Notes under the pieces: model-generated
Databases searched by the model: none
Seen by the model: only the letters and a program-made list of their open reading frames with translations
What the model was told of the DNA's origin: nothing
DNA from: Verrucolacustris sp044348085
Lineage (GTDB): Bacteria; Verrucomicrobiota; Verrucomicrobiia; Methylacidiphilales; Verrucolacustridaceae
Length of the DNA stretch: 64,000 nucleotides
Assembly (NCBI GenBank): GCA_044348085.1
Contig: JBIKTM010000009.1
Span: 9,868-73,867, forward strand
Direction: 5' to 3'
Program-made: the position numbers and the translations under genes
Part shown: one piece after another, positions 33,206 to 41,631 of the stretch
Position numbering within the stretch: the stretch's first letter is position 1
Layout: each line of letters opens with the position of its first letter

Positions 33206-33616
33206 ATGGCGGGCGGTGGATCCAGCGACGGGGATTATGGGTTGCAGATTGCGCCCATGTTGGACGTGATGTTTGTTCTCCTTCTGTTCTTTATGGTCAT
33301 GGCGGGGAAGCAGGTCAAAGAGGCCGAGCTAGGGGTTCAAGTGCCAGGTGCGTCCACGGCAACAAGCACGGCAAAGAGCCCTGTGACTTTACGAGTAAGC
33401 CCTGATGGAGTCGTCACTTTTAACGACAGCACCGTGGATGGGCGGGATGATCATGATATGCCTAAATTGAGGGGGAGATTGAAAGCCTTGATCGAGGCCT
33501 CACCAGATCAGTCGGTCATTATCCGACCCAATGAAAAAGCCCCTTACCAAAGAATCATTGATGTTCTCAACGCTTGCGGCGCAGAGCGGGTCAAAAATCT
33601 GACCTTTGGCGGGTAG
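33206..33616 (+). CDS. exbD: ExbD/TolR biopolymer transport protein, second copy
   Basis: A 136-residue paralogue three bases downstream of the first exbD. The N-terminus 'GGSSDGDYGLQIAPMLDVMF' again places the conserved Asp in 'PMLDVMFVLLLFF', followed by a short periplasmic domain with 'VTLRVSPDGVVTFND', 'LRGRLKALIEASPDQSVIIR' and 'YQRIIDVLNACGAERVKNL'. Sequence outside the membrane helix differs clearly from the first copy, suggesting a heterodimer with divided roles rather than a recent duplication. It ends four bases before the convergent end of efp. Confidence 0.9.
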   Translation: MAGGGSSDGDYGLQIAPMLDVMFVLLLFFMVMAGKQVKEAELGVQVPGASTATSTAKSPVTLRVSPDGVVTFNDSTVDGRDDHDMPKLRGRLKALIEASPDQSVIIRPNEKAPYQRIIDVLNACGAERVKNLTFGG

Positions 33617-33620
33617 GGCT

Positions 33621-34181
33621 TTACGCCCGGCCCATATACTTCTTTTCCCGTGTATCGACCTTGATGAGTTCGCCTTCCTTGATGAAGAGCGGGACCTGAA
33701 GTTGGAGTCCGGTTTCCATTTTCGCCATTTTCATGACGTTGTTGGCGGAGTCGCCTCGGATCCCTTCGGGAGATTCGATCACCTTGAGAGTGACGCTGGC
33801 AGGGGGTTCAACCGAAACGGCTTTGCCCTCAATAAAGAGGATCTCGCAAGCCATGTTTTCGGAGAGGAATTCCTTCACATCTTCAACCAGTTCGGGTGTC
33901 AGGGTAAGATTTTCATAATTTTCTGGGTTCATGAAGGTGTAGCCCGTGTTGTCGCTGTAGCTGAATTCCCACTTATCTCGGGAGACATTCACTGATTCAA
34001 GTCGTTCGTCGGACGCAAGACGGTGGTCGGAAGATTGACCTGAACGAAGAGACCGGAACATAGCTTGCACGAAGGCCCTTTTATTTCCCGGAGTGCGATG
34101 GGTGATCCCAAGCACTACGTAGATGTCTCCATCCTTGCGAACGGCCATGCCTTTTTTCAAATCATTTGCAATTACTGACAT
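33621..34181 (-). CDS. efp: Elongation factor P
   Basis: Relieves ribosome stalling at consecutive prolines; 186 residues in three domains. The N-terminal KOW-like domain starts 'IANDLKKGMAVRKDGDIYVV'. The tip loop that normally carries the modified residue reads 'TPGNKRAF', where E. coli EF-P has 'KPGKGQAF'. Asn33 therefore takes the place of the modified Lys34, with a Lys one position later. The OB domains are normal, with 'YTFMNPENYENLTLTPELV' and the C-terminal 'GELIKVDTREKKYMGRA'. AAAGGAG lies at a good distance before the ATG. It is 26 bp downstream of kdsD on the minus strand. EpmA/EpmB- or EarP-type modification genes are not visible here. Confidence 0.93.
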   Translation of the reverse strand: MSVIANDLKKGMAVRKDGDIYVVLGITHRTPGNKRAFVQAMFRSLRSGQSSDHRLASDERLESVNVSRDKWEFSYSDNTGYTFMNPENYENLTLTPELVEDVKEFLSENMACEILFIEGKAVSVEPPASVTLKVIESPEGIRGDSANNVMKMAKMETGLQLQVPLFIKEGELIKVDTREKKYMGRA

Positions 34182-34207
34182 AACTGATTTCTCCTTTTGT
34201 TTCTGGT

Positions 34208-35188
34208 TTAAAGCAATCTGAAACGAGTCAGATCCTGTGAATCTACCAAACCCACAGGACGATGGGCAGCATCTACCACCACAAGGTCCTCGATTCGGTG
34301 AGTTTCAAAGATGTGAAGGGCTTTCGCCGCCAAACTGCCAAAAGAGATTGTGATGGGTCGCCGGGTCATGACCGAAGCGAGATTGCGTTTGCCGATTGCA
34401 GGATCCTTTTGAAACCCACGAACGAAATCCCCATGGGTGTAGATGCCCGCCAGTTTTCCTCGGGCATTGACCACGATAGCCGCACCACAACGTTTCGCCG
34501 TAATTTGACGCAGGGCTTGGGTGACGAGAGTTTTTTCTGTGCAAATGGGGATTTGTTTTTTCGGGCGCATAATCTCTTGGACGGGTAAAAGGAGGTCCCG
34601 ACCGATCGCTCCAGCAGGGTGGAGTTGAGCGAAGTCTTTGCGTTGAAATCCCCGATTTTGAAGAAGCACCATTGCCAGGGCATCTCCAAGGGCGAGCATG
34701 GCGGTGGTGCTGGAGGTAGGGGCGAGGTTTAGGGGGCATGCCTCCTGCTCTACTGACACGTCGAGAATGACGTCCGATTGGCGTGCAAGGTGGGAGCGGG
34801 GGTTTCCCGTCATGACCAAGATAGGGACCCCTTGGCGTTTGATCAGAGGCACAACCCGAAGAAGTTCGTCTGTGTTGCCACTATAGCTGAGAACAAGAAT
34901 CAGATCTTTTCGGGAAACCACACCCAAGTCTCCATGAGCGGCGTCCACTGGATCCAGCGTGACCGAAGTTGTTCCGGTGCTGGCTAGAGTGGAGGCAATT
35001 TTGTGACCAATGTGGCCCGATTTTCCGATTCCCGTGACGATAATTTTTCCTCCGTTCTCCAGCCGCTGTTGCATCAAGCGAACGGCTTGTTGGAATGAGG
35101 AGCCAATCCGTGTCCGAACTCGTCGCAAGGCCGCGATTTCAATATCGAGGACCCGACGTGCTTGCTGAATAGGGCGTGTCTTAGCCAT
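34208..35188 (-). CDS. kdsD: D-arabinose 5-phosphate isomerase (KpsF/GutQ family)
   Basis: Isomerises ribulose 5-phosphate to arabinose 5-phosphate, the first step of Kdo synthesis for lipopolysaccharide. It has 326 residues from the ATG at 35188. The SIS domain contains 'GGKIIVTGIGKSGHIGHKIA', 'FLDPVDAAHGDLG'-like 'VTLDPVDAAHGDLGVVS' and 'LILVLSYSGNTDEL', with the substrate-contacting 'LNLAPTSSTTAMLALGDALA'. Two CBS domains follow ('IMRPKKQIPICTE', 'VMTRRPITISFGS'). It implies an outer membrane with Kdo. An in-frame extension upstream to 35332 overlaps the divergent lolC-like gene and shows no family similarity. Confidence 0.93.
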   Translation of the reverse strand: MAKTRPIQQARRVLDIEIAALRRVRTRIGSSFQQAVRLMQQRLENGGKIIVTGIGKSGHIGHKIASTLASTGTTSVTLDPVDAAHGDLGVVSRKDLILVLSYSGNTDELLRVVPLIKRQGVPILVMTGNPRSHLARQSDVILDVSVEQEACPLNLAPTSSTTAMLALGDALAMVLLQNRGFQRKDFAQLHPAGAIGRDLLLPVQEIMRPKKQIPICTEKTLVTQALRQITAKRCGAAIVVNARGKLAGIYTHGDFVRGFQKDPAIGKRNLASVMTRRPITISFGSLAAKALHIFETHRIEDLVVVDAAHRPVGLVDSQDLTRFRLL

Positions 35189-35274
35189 AAAGGTAAAGAA
35201 TATGCGACCCGTTGCCGTTGGGCAACCCGCATGAAGGCTTGAGAGATGGAAGGGAAGAAGGCACGTTAGGGAAT

Positions 35275-36531
35275 ATGCCCCGCTGGCCTGAGCTGTTTCT
35301 TGCACTTCGCTTTTTGCGTCCGCAGAGAACATTTGTCTCGATGATTACCTTGCTGAGTTGGTTGGGTGTCGTCGCAGGGGTGCTGGTCTTGATTGTCGTC
35401 CAATCGGTCATGAGTGGGTTTGAAGATGAGTTAACGAAAAAGGTGATCGGGTTTCAGTCTCATTTGACCGTGGCAGGGCAGGCTCCGTTGCCTGACCCTG
35501 TAGGACTGATCCAAATCATCCGTGAAGAGCCAGGGGTAATAGGGGCTACGGGGTCCGTTTTGGGACCGGTTCTGGCTGAATGCGGAAGTCGGATCTCGAC
35601 CCCAAGAATCAAGGGATGGGATGCGGAAACGGCGCCCTCTGTCATTCCGCTGCCTGAGTGCATTGTAGAGGGCAGTTGGTCGCCAGGACCCGAGCAACTA
35701 GTAGTGGGATCCGAGTGGGCACGAGCAAACCAGGCAGGGATCGGTTCGGAGGTCAATCTACTGGCTCCGCAGCAGTTTAAAGATGCCTTGGCTGGAAAAT
35801 CTACGGGTGCAGTTCCGAAAAAAATACCTCTCCCTAGAACATTTCGAGTCGCGGGAATCTTTACCACGGGGATGTTTGAATATGATTCAGAGTACGTCAT
35901 TACGGACTTGGTGACTGCACAAGAGCTTTATTCTGTTCCCCAAAAGGTTCATGGGATCGCAATTAAATTACAGGATCCGCGACAGGCGGCACGGATTGCG
36001 GAAAGACTAAAAACCCGACTGGGTGGGGGGATCCGAGTGCTCTCTTGGATGGATCACAACCAGCGTCTCTTTGCGGCCGTTGCCGTTGAGCGACGTGTCA
36101 TGAGTTTTCTTCTATTCTTTATTATGGCGGTGGCGGCGCTGGGCTTGAGCGGGACCTTGATTACCGTGACGGTTCAGCGTGCCAAATCGATCGGAATCCT
36201 TGCTGCAGTTGGTGCGACACCCGTCCAGATTGCGACTGTCTTTACGATGTATGGAGTCGTAGTTGGTGTTCTGGGGGCTGTGGCAGGGGTCGTGGGAGCT
36301 TGGATTGTTTTGATCAACCGAAACAGTCTTAGTCAATGGATTGGGAAGGTAACGGGACAGGATCTTTTTCCTGCAGAAATCTACCATTTTACAGGAATTC
36401 CTGCGCGGTATGACGTGGCTGTTTTTCTGGGAGTTGCCTTTGCTGGATTGGCTTTAAGTGTGTTGGCGGCTCTGGTGCCTGCCTGGGTGGCGTCCCACAG
36501 TGAGCCTGCAGCTAACCTGAGGCGAACATGA
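35275..36531 (+). CDS. lolC: LolC/LolE-type ABC transporter permease
   Basis: A 418-residue permease of the lipoprotein-releasing (FtsX/MacB-like) family. The N-terminal 'LALRFLRPQRTFVSMITLLS' is a signature of LolC/E, followed by the first membrane helix. A long periplasmic domain spans roughly residues 45-275, and three C-terminal helices end in 'SVLAALVPAWVASHSEPAAN'. With LolD, to which it is coupled by a 4-bp ATGA overlap, it would extract lipoproteins from the inner membrane for transport to the outer membrane. Only one permease is present, as in species with a homodimeric LolF-like arrangement. ATG 35275 is chosen because family similarity starts there. Confidence 0.9.
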   Translation: MPRWPELFLALRFLRPQRTFVSMITLLSWLGVVAGVLVLIVVQSVMSGFEDELTKKVIGFQSHLTVAGQAPLPDPVGLIQIIREEPGVIGATGSVLGPVLAECGSRISTPRIKGWDAETAPSVIPLPECIVEGSWSPGPEQLVVGSEWARANQAGIGSEVNLLAPQQFKDALAGKSTGAVPKKIPLPRTFRVAGIFTTGMFEYDSEYVITDLVTAQELYSVPQKVHGIAIKLQDPRQAARIAERLKTRLGGGIRVLSWMDHNQRLFAAVAVERRVMSFLLFFIMAVAALGLSGTLITVTVQRAKSIGILAAVGATPVQIATVFTMYGVVVGVLGAVAGVVGAWIVLINRNSLSQWIGKVTGQDLFPAEIYHFTGIPARYDVAVFLGVAFAGLALSVLAALVPAWVASHSEPAANLRRT

Positions 36532-37199
36532 GTCATCCTCTTCTTGAAGCTCGTCAGTTGCGTAAAGGCTATCAACTCCAAGGTAGACCCCCGCTTGAGA
36601 TCCTGCACGGAATCGATCTCTCTTTGGCTCCGGGGGAGTGTCGGCCTGTATGTGGGCCATCCGGAGCAGGAAAGTCGACTCTGCTGCATATTTTAGGAGG
36701 ACTGGAAGAGGCCGACGGAGGAGAAATCTTTTGGAAGGGAGAAAAAATTAGCGGGCAGACACGAAGCCAGTGGGCCCAGTGGCGGCGTCGCGCGGTGGGT
36801 TTTATTTTTCAGTCGTATCATCTTTTGCCCGAGTTGACGGTGGAAGAGAACGTGCGGCTCCCCGCAATGTTGGCAGGAGTATCCGTCGGAGAGCGCTGGG
36901 AGGATCTGATCGATCAGGTGGGAATGACCCTGCGTCGGGATCATCTCCCTGGGGAGCTCTCGGGTGGGGAGCAGCAGAGAGTTGCCGTGGCACGCGCCTT
37001 GGTTCTTGATCCGGACCTCATTTTAGCGGACGAGCCTACGGGAAACCTAGATGCCGCGTCTGCCAACGCGGTGCTTGATTTGCTTGTTCCCATGGTCAAA
37101 GAGAGGCAAAAATCTCTTCTGCTTGTCACCCATGACGCAACGGTGGCCGCAAAGGTGGGAGTTCCCCTGCGGCTACTGGATGGTAGGATGGCTGGCTAA
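36528..37199 (+). CDS. lolD: LolD-type ABC transporter ATPase
   Basis: A 223-residue ATPase of the LolD/MacB/FtsE class. Walker A is 'GPSGAGKSTLLH' near residue 45, and the Q-loop lies in 'VGFIFQSYHLLPELTVEENV'. The ABC signature is 'LSGGEQQRVAVARAL', and Walker B is 'DLILADEPTGNLDAASA'. The switch His lies in 'LLLVTHDATVA'. The 'NLD' D-loop and the 'SYHLLPELT' region are typical of LolD. The start overlaps the permease stop. ilvE begins three bases after its stop, so these genes appear to share a transcript. Confidence 0.93.
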   Translation: MSHPLLEARQLRKGYQLQGRPPLEILHGIDLSLAPGECRPVCGPSGAGKSTLLHILGGLEEADGGEIFWKGEKISGQTRSQWAQWRRRAVGFIFQSYHLLPELTVEENVRLPAMLAGVSVGERWEDLIDQVGMTLRRDHLPGELSGGEQQRVAVARALVLDPDLILADEPTGNLDAASANAVLDLLVPMVKERQKSLLLVTHDATVAAKVGVPLRLLDGRMAG

Positions 37200-37202
37200 A
37201 TT

Positions 37203-38075
37203 ATGATCATCTACATCGACGGAAAATTTTATCCAGAGGAGGAGGCAAAGATCTCGGTCTTTGACCATGGGTTGCTCTACGGAGATGGTGTGTTTGAGGG
37301 TATCCGTGCCTATGAAGGAAGAGTTTTTAAACTAGAGGAGCACTTGGCTCGGCTGGAGGATTCTGCCAAGGCGATTCTGCTTAAATTGCCCTGGACCCGT
37401 GCGGAGATTCAGAAAGCCGTTTTGGAGACCTGCCAGAAAAATAAGATGAAGTCGGGATACTTGCGTTTAGTCGTTACGCGTGGGAAAGGGTACCTCGGCC
37501 TGTCTCCAGATCGTTGTAAAAAACCCACCATCATTATTATCGCGAGTGATCTTGAGTTGTATCCTGAGAAGTATTATCGCGAGGGGTTAAAAGTCGTGAC
37601 GGGGGCCACGTGGCGCCAATCTCCTGCCGCCCTGGACCCAGGGATTAAATCCCTCAACTATCTCAATAATATCTTGGCCAAAATCGAAGGTCAGCAGGCT
37701 GGCGCCCAAGAGGTGATCCTGCTGAATCCGCAGGGACTCGTTTCCGAGTGCTCGGGTGACAACATATTTTTTATTCGTCATGGCGTGTTGGTGACCCCAA
37801 AACTCTCATCTGGAGCGCTGAACGGAATTACCCGGGCAACGGTTCTTGAAATTGCCCGAGAGGCGGGTTGGGAGACCCGAGAGGATGATGTTCGGCGCTA
37901 TGATCTTTTTACCTGCGAAGAGATGTTCCTGACAGGGACTGGGGCAGAGATTGTGCCTGTCGTTGAAGTGGATGGTCGGCTCATAGGAGATGGTCGTCCT
38001 GGCAAAAAGACAGCTGATCTGATGAAGCGGTACCATAAGCTTGTCACTTCGACGGGGACTAAGATTCCGTCTTAG
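37203..38075 (+). CDS. ilvE: Branched-chain amino acid aminotransferase (class IV PLP)
   Basis: Transfers amino groups between glutamate and branched-chain 2-keto acids. It has 290 residues, the length of the short bacterial IlvE/D-alanine aminotransferase form. It opens with 'IYIDGKFYPEEEAKISVFDH' and 'GLLYGDGVFEGIRAYEGRVF'. The PLP-binding Lys is in 'GIKSLNYLNNILAK', and 'LNPQGLVSECSGDNIFFI' is the family's Glu-containing cofactor loop. The C-terminus has 'CEEMFLTGTGAEIVPVVEVD'. A D-amino-acid transaminase role cannot be excluded from motifs alone, but LeuCD 3 kb away supports branched-chain synthesis. Confidence 0.92.
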   Translation: MIIYIDGKFYPEEEAKISVFDHGLLYGDGVFEGIRAYEGRVFKLEEHLARLEDSAKAILLKLPWTRAEIQKAVLETCQKNKMKSGYLRLVVTRGKGYLGLSPDRCKKPTIIIIASDLELYPEKYYREGLKVVTGATWRQSPAALDPGIKSLNYLNNILAKIEGQQAGAQEVILLNPQGLVSECSGDNIFFIRHGVLVTPKLSSGALNGITRATVLEIAREAGWETREDDVRRYDLFTCEEMFLTGTGAEIVPVVEVDGRLIGDGRPGKKTADLMKRYHKLVTSTGTKIPS

Positions 38076-38082
38076 AAAAGCT

Positions 38083-38559
38083 GTGGACTGCCAGAAGTGC
38101 AATCTACGACCCGCGACGGTCTTCATGACGACGGTTGTGGGAGATGATTTGAAGCGTCTCGATCTTTGTGAGGAGTGTGCCCGCAAAGCTGGTGCCATTC
38201 ACCCCTCTGGTTTCTTGGCGGAGGAGGTGCTTCTGCAGGAGTTCCCACAAGCTCCTGAGACAAAACTCCAGTGTTCCCAGTGCGGGTATCCTTTGGACAG
38301 TTTGCAAAAAACTGGAAGGCTGGGATGTGCCACCTGTTACGAGCGCTTTTCGGCCTCCCTGAGTGAGGCACTAGTGGAAACGCAAAAAGGATTAGTACAC
38401 CGGGGGAAAAGACCCGTACGACGCCTTGCTGACCCCCAAGCTTTAGAAGCGGATCTGAAGCAGTTGATTGCGATCGAGGATTTTGAAGGGGCAGCCCGTT
38501 TGCGAGATCAGATTGCTTCAAAGAAAGCGTCTGCCTCCCGCCGAACAAAAAACTCATGA
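38083..38559 (+). CDS. mcsA: McsA-like zinc protein with UVR motif
   Basis: A 158-residue protein with four CxxC pairs: 'DCQKCNLRPATVF' at the start, 'LCEECARKAG', 'LQCSQCGYPL' and 'LGCATCYERF'. A UVR helix-pair motif lies at the C-terminus ('LEADLKQLIAIEDFEGAARL'). This is the layout of McsA, which in Firmicutes activates the protein-arginine kinase McsB and helps the CtsR/Clp stress system. No McsB or ClpC gene is visible beside it. GTG 38083 is chosen because McsA proteins start with an immediate Cys pair; a TTG at 38041 would overlap ilvE. Its stop overlaps the pheT start (ATGA). Confidence 0.85.
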   Translation: MDCQKCNLRPATVFMTTVVGDDLKRLDLCEECARKAGAIHPSGFLAEEVLLQEFPQAPETKLQCSQCGYPLDSLQKTGRLGCATCYERFSASLSEALVETQKGLVHRGKRPVRRLADPQALEADLKQLIAIEDFEGAARLRDQIASKKASASRRTKNS

Positions 38560-40826
38560 AAGTCCCTTTGGAGTGGCTGGGAGAGTGGTCGGATTGGAAA
38601 GGAACTTCTGAGGAGCTTTCAGAAAAACTGACCCAGAGTGGTACAGAGGTGGTGGCCATACACTCAACTGGTTGCCAGGTGAGGGGCATTGTTTCGGCAA
38701 AGATTCTCGAAAAAAAGCCTCATCCCAATGCGGATCGGCTCAGCGTGTGTGTTGTGGATGACGGCACGGGGTCGCGACAGGTGGTTTGCGGTGCGAAGAA
38801 TCATCAAGCAGGTGATATTGTGCCTTTAGCGAAACCCGGCACGGTCTTTCAGGATGGAATGACCATTAAATCGGCCAAGTTGCGGGGGGAAAGCTCAGAG
38901 GGGATGCTTTGTTCATCTAAAGAGTTGGGTTTGGCTGAGGACAGTGAGGGGCTTCTTATCTTGCCTCCTGCCACGGCATTGGGGTTGCCGCTGGAGAAGC
39001 TATTTCCTGGAGAAGTGGTGATTGAAGTCGAGATAACATCAAACCGACCAGACTTAGCCTCGATCTGTGGATTAGCTAGGGAGCTATCTGCCTTGGGTGT
39101 TCCTTTGAAAGAACGAGTGGCAGTTCCAACTGCAGATCAGGGAGAGCTCAAGAATTGGAAGGTATCTGCGCAGGATCCTAAGCTCTGCCCTCACTATACG
39201 TTGACGGGGTTGGAAGTAAAAGCGGGGATCGATTCGCCCGATTGGATGAAAAAGAGATTGGTAGCAGCGGGGCTACGGTCGCTAGGGCTTCTGGTGGATG
39301 TAACGAACTATGTTCTTCTTGAAACGGGTCAACCCGTTCACGTATTTGATGCCACCCGTGTGCAGGGATTCGCCCTGGAAGTTCGAAAGGCAAAAGCGGG
39401 AGAAAGTGTGACGGGCCTAGATGGAGGCAAACATACACTAACGCCGAACGATCTGGTTGTGGCAGACGGAAAAGGGGTGGTTGCGTTGGCTGGAATAGTC
39501 GGCGGTGCCGATTCGGCGGTTCAACCTGCGACACAGAAAGTCTTGCTGGAGGTAGCCTCCTTTGATGCAGGAACGGTTCGAAAAACCGCCCGACGTCTTT
39601 CGATCAATACGGAATCCTCCAAACGATTTGCCCGAGGTGGGTTAGATCCTGAATTGGTCGAAAGAGCGCGTTCGCGAGTGGTCCAGTTGCTCAAGGAGGC
39701 AGGCGCGTTGGAGAAATATCTTGGATTATGTTCAGCGGGGGTTGCTACCATTCTGAAGGTTGCACCTGTCCCCTTGCGCTGGGAGAGGGCGGAGCAAATT
39801 CTGGGCTATAGAATCGACCGAGAAGATTTAACCCAACGACTAGGGGCTCTGGGTTTTCGCGAGGAACAAGGTGGATGGGTTGCCCCCTCATGGCGTCGGG
39901 ATGTTCGGCAGGAGATCGATCTTTTTGAGGAGTTGGTACGGCTATCCGATTTGGCAAAGGTTCCTGCATCCCTTGATTCTTTGGCGGATAGAGAATCGGA
40001 GGAGGACCGTGCGGATCTACTTCGAAGGCAGATCCGTGCTTTTCTTGTCGAACGCGGATATTTCGAGGTCTTATCTGGGGCTCTTGTTCGATCGGATGAA
40101 GCAGGATCGGCTCGACTCACCCTTTCCGCAGGTCCTGATGCCGCAGGCTACAGACAAAGTCTTCTGCCGAATTTGGGCAGGGCGGCTGGCCGAAATATTT
40201 CCCGTGGGGTGACCGACCTCAAACTTTTTGAGTTAGGTCGTGTGTCTTTGGAGGGGGGCAGGGAAGAGATGAGGTTGGGGTTACTGGTTTCAGGTCATGA
40301 ACGACCTGTTCACTGGCTAGAGGCAGAGGTGGATGCGGATCGTTTTAGCCTGCAAGGAATCTGGCATGAGCTTGGGAAGCGTTTCGCAGGCCTCGGTCAG
40401 CCTTTGGCCTTAAGGGAGATGAGTCCAAACGAAAAAAAGTCTATAGGGGTGAAGTCAACCGTTTGGATGGCCGAAGGAAAAGTGTCAGTGGCCAAAGCAC
40501 GGCTTACCCCGTTCACACCCGTCACCTCTTATCCCGGAATCCAACGAGATATGGCTCTTGTGCTGCCTGAAAAGGTGCCTTTTGCAGATGTTGAAAAAGC
40601 GATCCGAGCGGCGGCTCCTGCTGAAATGGAGAGTCTCGTTGTTTTTGACCGGTTCGTGGACGCTTCAGGAAAGAAGGTTCCGCAAGGGTTTTTGTCACTT
40701 GGTTGTCGCTTGCAATTTCGCTCCCCTGCGCGCACGTTGACAGAAGAAGAGGTTGGGGCCTGGGAGAAGGCGATTCTTCAGTCCCTAGCTTCCCGGTGCG
40801 AAGCCAAGCTCCGGACAGTTCTTTGA
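38556..40826 (+). CDS. pheT: Phenylalanyl-tRNA synthetase beta subunit
   Basis: Beta chain of the alpha2-beta2 PheRS; 756 residues, slightly shorter than the usual 790-800. Domains in order: N-terminal helix plus EMAP/tRNA-binding domain at about 40-150 ('ILEKKPHPNADRLSVCVVDD', 'VVCGAKNHQAGDIVPLAKPG'), B3/B4 editing domain ('LVDVTNYVLLETGQPVHVFD'), B5 domain ('LRWERAEQILGYRIDREDLT'), a catalytic-like core ('RQEIDLFEELVRL') and a C-terminal anticodon-binding FDX-ACB domain ('SYPGIQRDMALVLPEKVPF'). pheS is usually directly upstream, but here the neighbour is the mcsA-like gene. A terminator lies about 180 bp downstream. Confidence 0.95.
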   Translation: MKVPLEWLGEWSDWKGTSEELSEKLTQSGTEVVAIHSTGCQVRGIVSAKILEKKPHPNADRLSVCVVDDGTGSRQVVCGAKNHQAGDIVPLAKPGTVFQDGMTIKSAKLRGESSEGMLCSSKELGLAEDSEGLLILPPATALGLPLEKLFPGEVVIEVEITSNRPDLASICGLARELSALGVPLKERVAVPTADQGELKNWKVSAQDPKLCPHYTLTGLEVKAGIDSPDWMKKRLVAAGLRSLGLLVDVTNYVLLETGQPVHVFDATRVQGFALEVRKAKAGESVTGLDGGKHTLTPNDLVVADGKGVVALAGIVGGADSAVQPATQKVLLEVASFDAGTVRKTARRLSINTESSKRFARGGLDPELVERARSRVVQLLKEAGALEKYLGLCSAGVATILKVAPVPLRWERAEQILGYRIDREDLTQRLGALGFREEQGGWVAPSWRRDVRQEIDLFEELVRLSDLAKVPASLDSLADRESEEDRADLLRRQIRAFLVERGYFEVLSGALVRSDEAGSARLTLSAGPDAAGYRQSLLPNLGRAAGRNISRGVTDLKLFELGRVSLEGGREEMRLGLLVSGHERPVHWLEAEVDADRFSLQGIWHELGKRFAGLGQPLALREMSPNEKKSIGVKSTVWMAEGKVSVAKARLTPFTPVTSYPGIQRDMALVLPEKVPFADVEKAIRAAAPAEMESLVVFDRFVDASGKKVPQGFLSLGCRLQFRSPARTLTEEEVGAWEKAILQSLASRCEAKLRTVL

Positions 40827-41009
40827 GTGATTGGTTTTAGTCTTCGCGCCCTGCTTGACGCGTGTGACGGATCAATTTTTTTCAACCGATAAAATTAAAA
40901 AACGAGGCCAAACCTTAATCCGAATACGTCATGCCTTTCTAGGAAGGCGGACGCGGAGGCGGGAGTCTCAATTTCTGGAGCATTCCAGGGTCGAAAAAAG
41001 TTCTCCTAG

Positions 41010-41034
41010 CGCCCAGGCGGGGCGTGTTTTTTTT
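41010..41034 (+). terminator. Rho-independent terminator downstream of pheT
   Basis: Stem CGCCC/GGGCG with loop AGGCG, followed within two bases by a run of eight T (41027-41034). It is oriented for the plus-strand lolC-lolD-ilvE-mcsA-pheT unit and stands just before the convergent end of leuD. The 180 bases between the pheT stop and this hairpin hold no credible gene; they include a weaker hairpin GCCTT/AAGGC at 40933-40948. Confidence 0.6.
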
Positions 41035-41039
41035 GTGAG

Positions 41040-41630
41040 TTATGGCAACTGCTTGGCCAGCTCTTTGACCTTTGGTAGGTTGGCCAGAAGATCAGCGATT
41101 GCGTCGTAGCGGCCAGAGAGAAGGCCTTGCTGGGCACTTGCTTTCATTCCCACAGAAAAGGAGAGCTTTCCTGCTGTAACATTCAGTTTCTCTAAATCGA
41201 TCTGCACCTCGGTCGATGGTTCCTTCTTAATCAGTTGGGTCAGGGCTTCGAGATCCTCTTTCTTTGCGGTCACACATGGAAGACCGAGGGTCGTGCTATT
41301 TCCGAAAAAGATTTCGGCAAAGTTACCTGCAATCACTGCCTTAAATCCCGCTCTTACGATTGCCTGGGGCGCATGCTCGCGGGAGCTTCCACATCCAAAA
41401 TTCATTCCTGAAACAAGAATTGTGGCCCCCTTGAATTGGGCCTGATCGATCGGGTGATTCGTGGATTTACCTTCTGGAGTTTGACGAATATCTCGAAAAA
41501 GGAATTCACCCAGCCCGTCGAAAGTCACGCACCGCATATAGCGGGCGGGAATAATCCGATCTGTGTCGATGTCGTCCCCCTCAACGGGTACGGCTCGACC
41601 TGTTACTTTCTTGATTAGGGAGAGAGACAT
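41040..41630 (-). CDS. leuD: 3-isopropylmalate dehydratase small subunit
   Basis: Small subunit of the isopropylmalate isomerase of leucine synthesis; 196 residues from ATG 41630. Family motifs: 'VPVEGDDIDTDRIIPARYM' near residue 15, 'FKGATILVSGMNFGCGSSRE' near residue 70 (the substrate-binding swivel loop) and 'GFKAVIAGNFAEIFFGNS'. It starts one base after the leuC stop, so the subunits are made together. An in-frame extension inside leuC to 41672 is possible but adds no family similarity. Confidence 0.95.
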   Translation of the reverse strand: MSLSLIKKVTGRAVPVEGDDIDTDRIIPARYMRCVTFDGLGEFLFRDIRQTPEGKSTNHPIDQAQFKGATILVSGMNFGCGSSREHAPQAIVRAGFKAVIAGNFAEIFFGNSTTLGLPCVTAKKEDLEALTQLIKKEPSTEVQIDLEKLNVTAGKLSFSVGMKASAQQGLLSGRYDAIADLLANLPKVKELAKQLP

Positions 41631-41631
41631 A

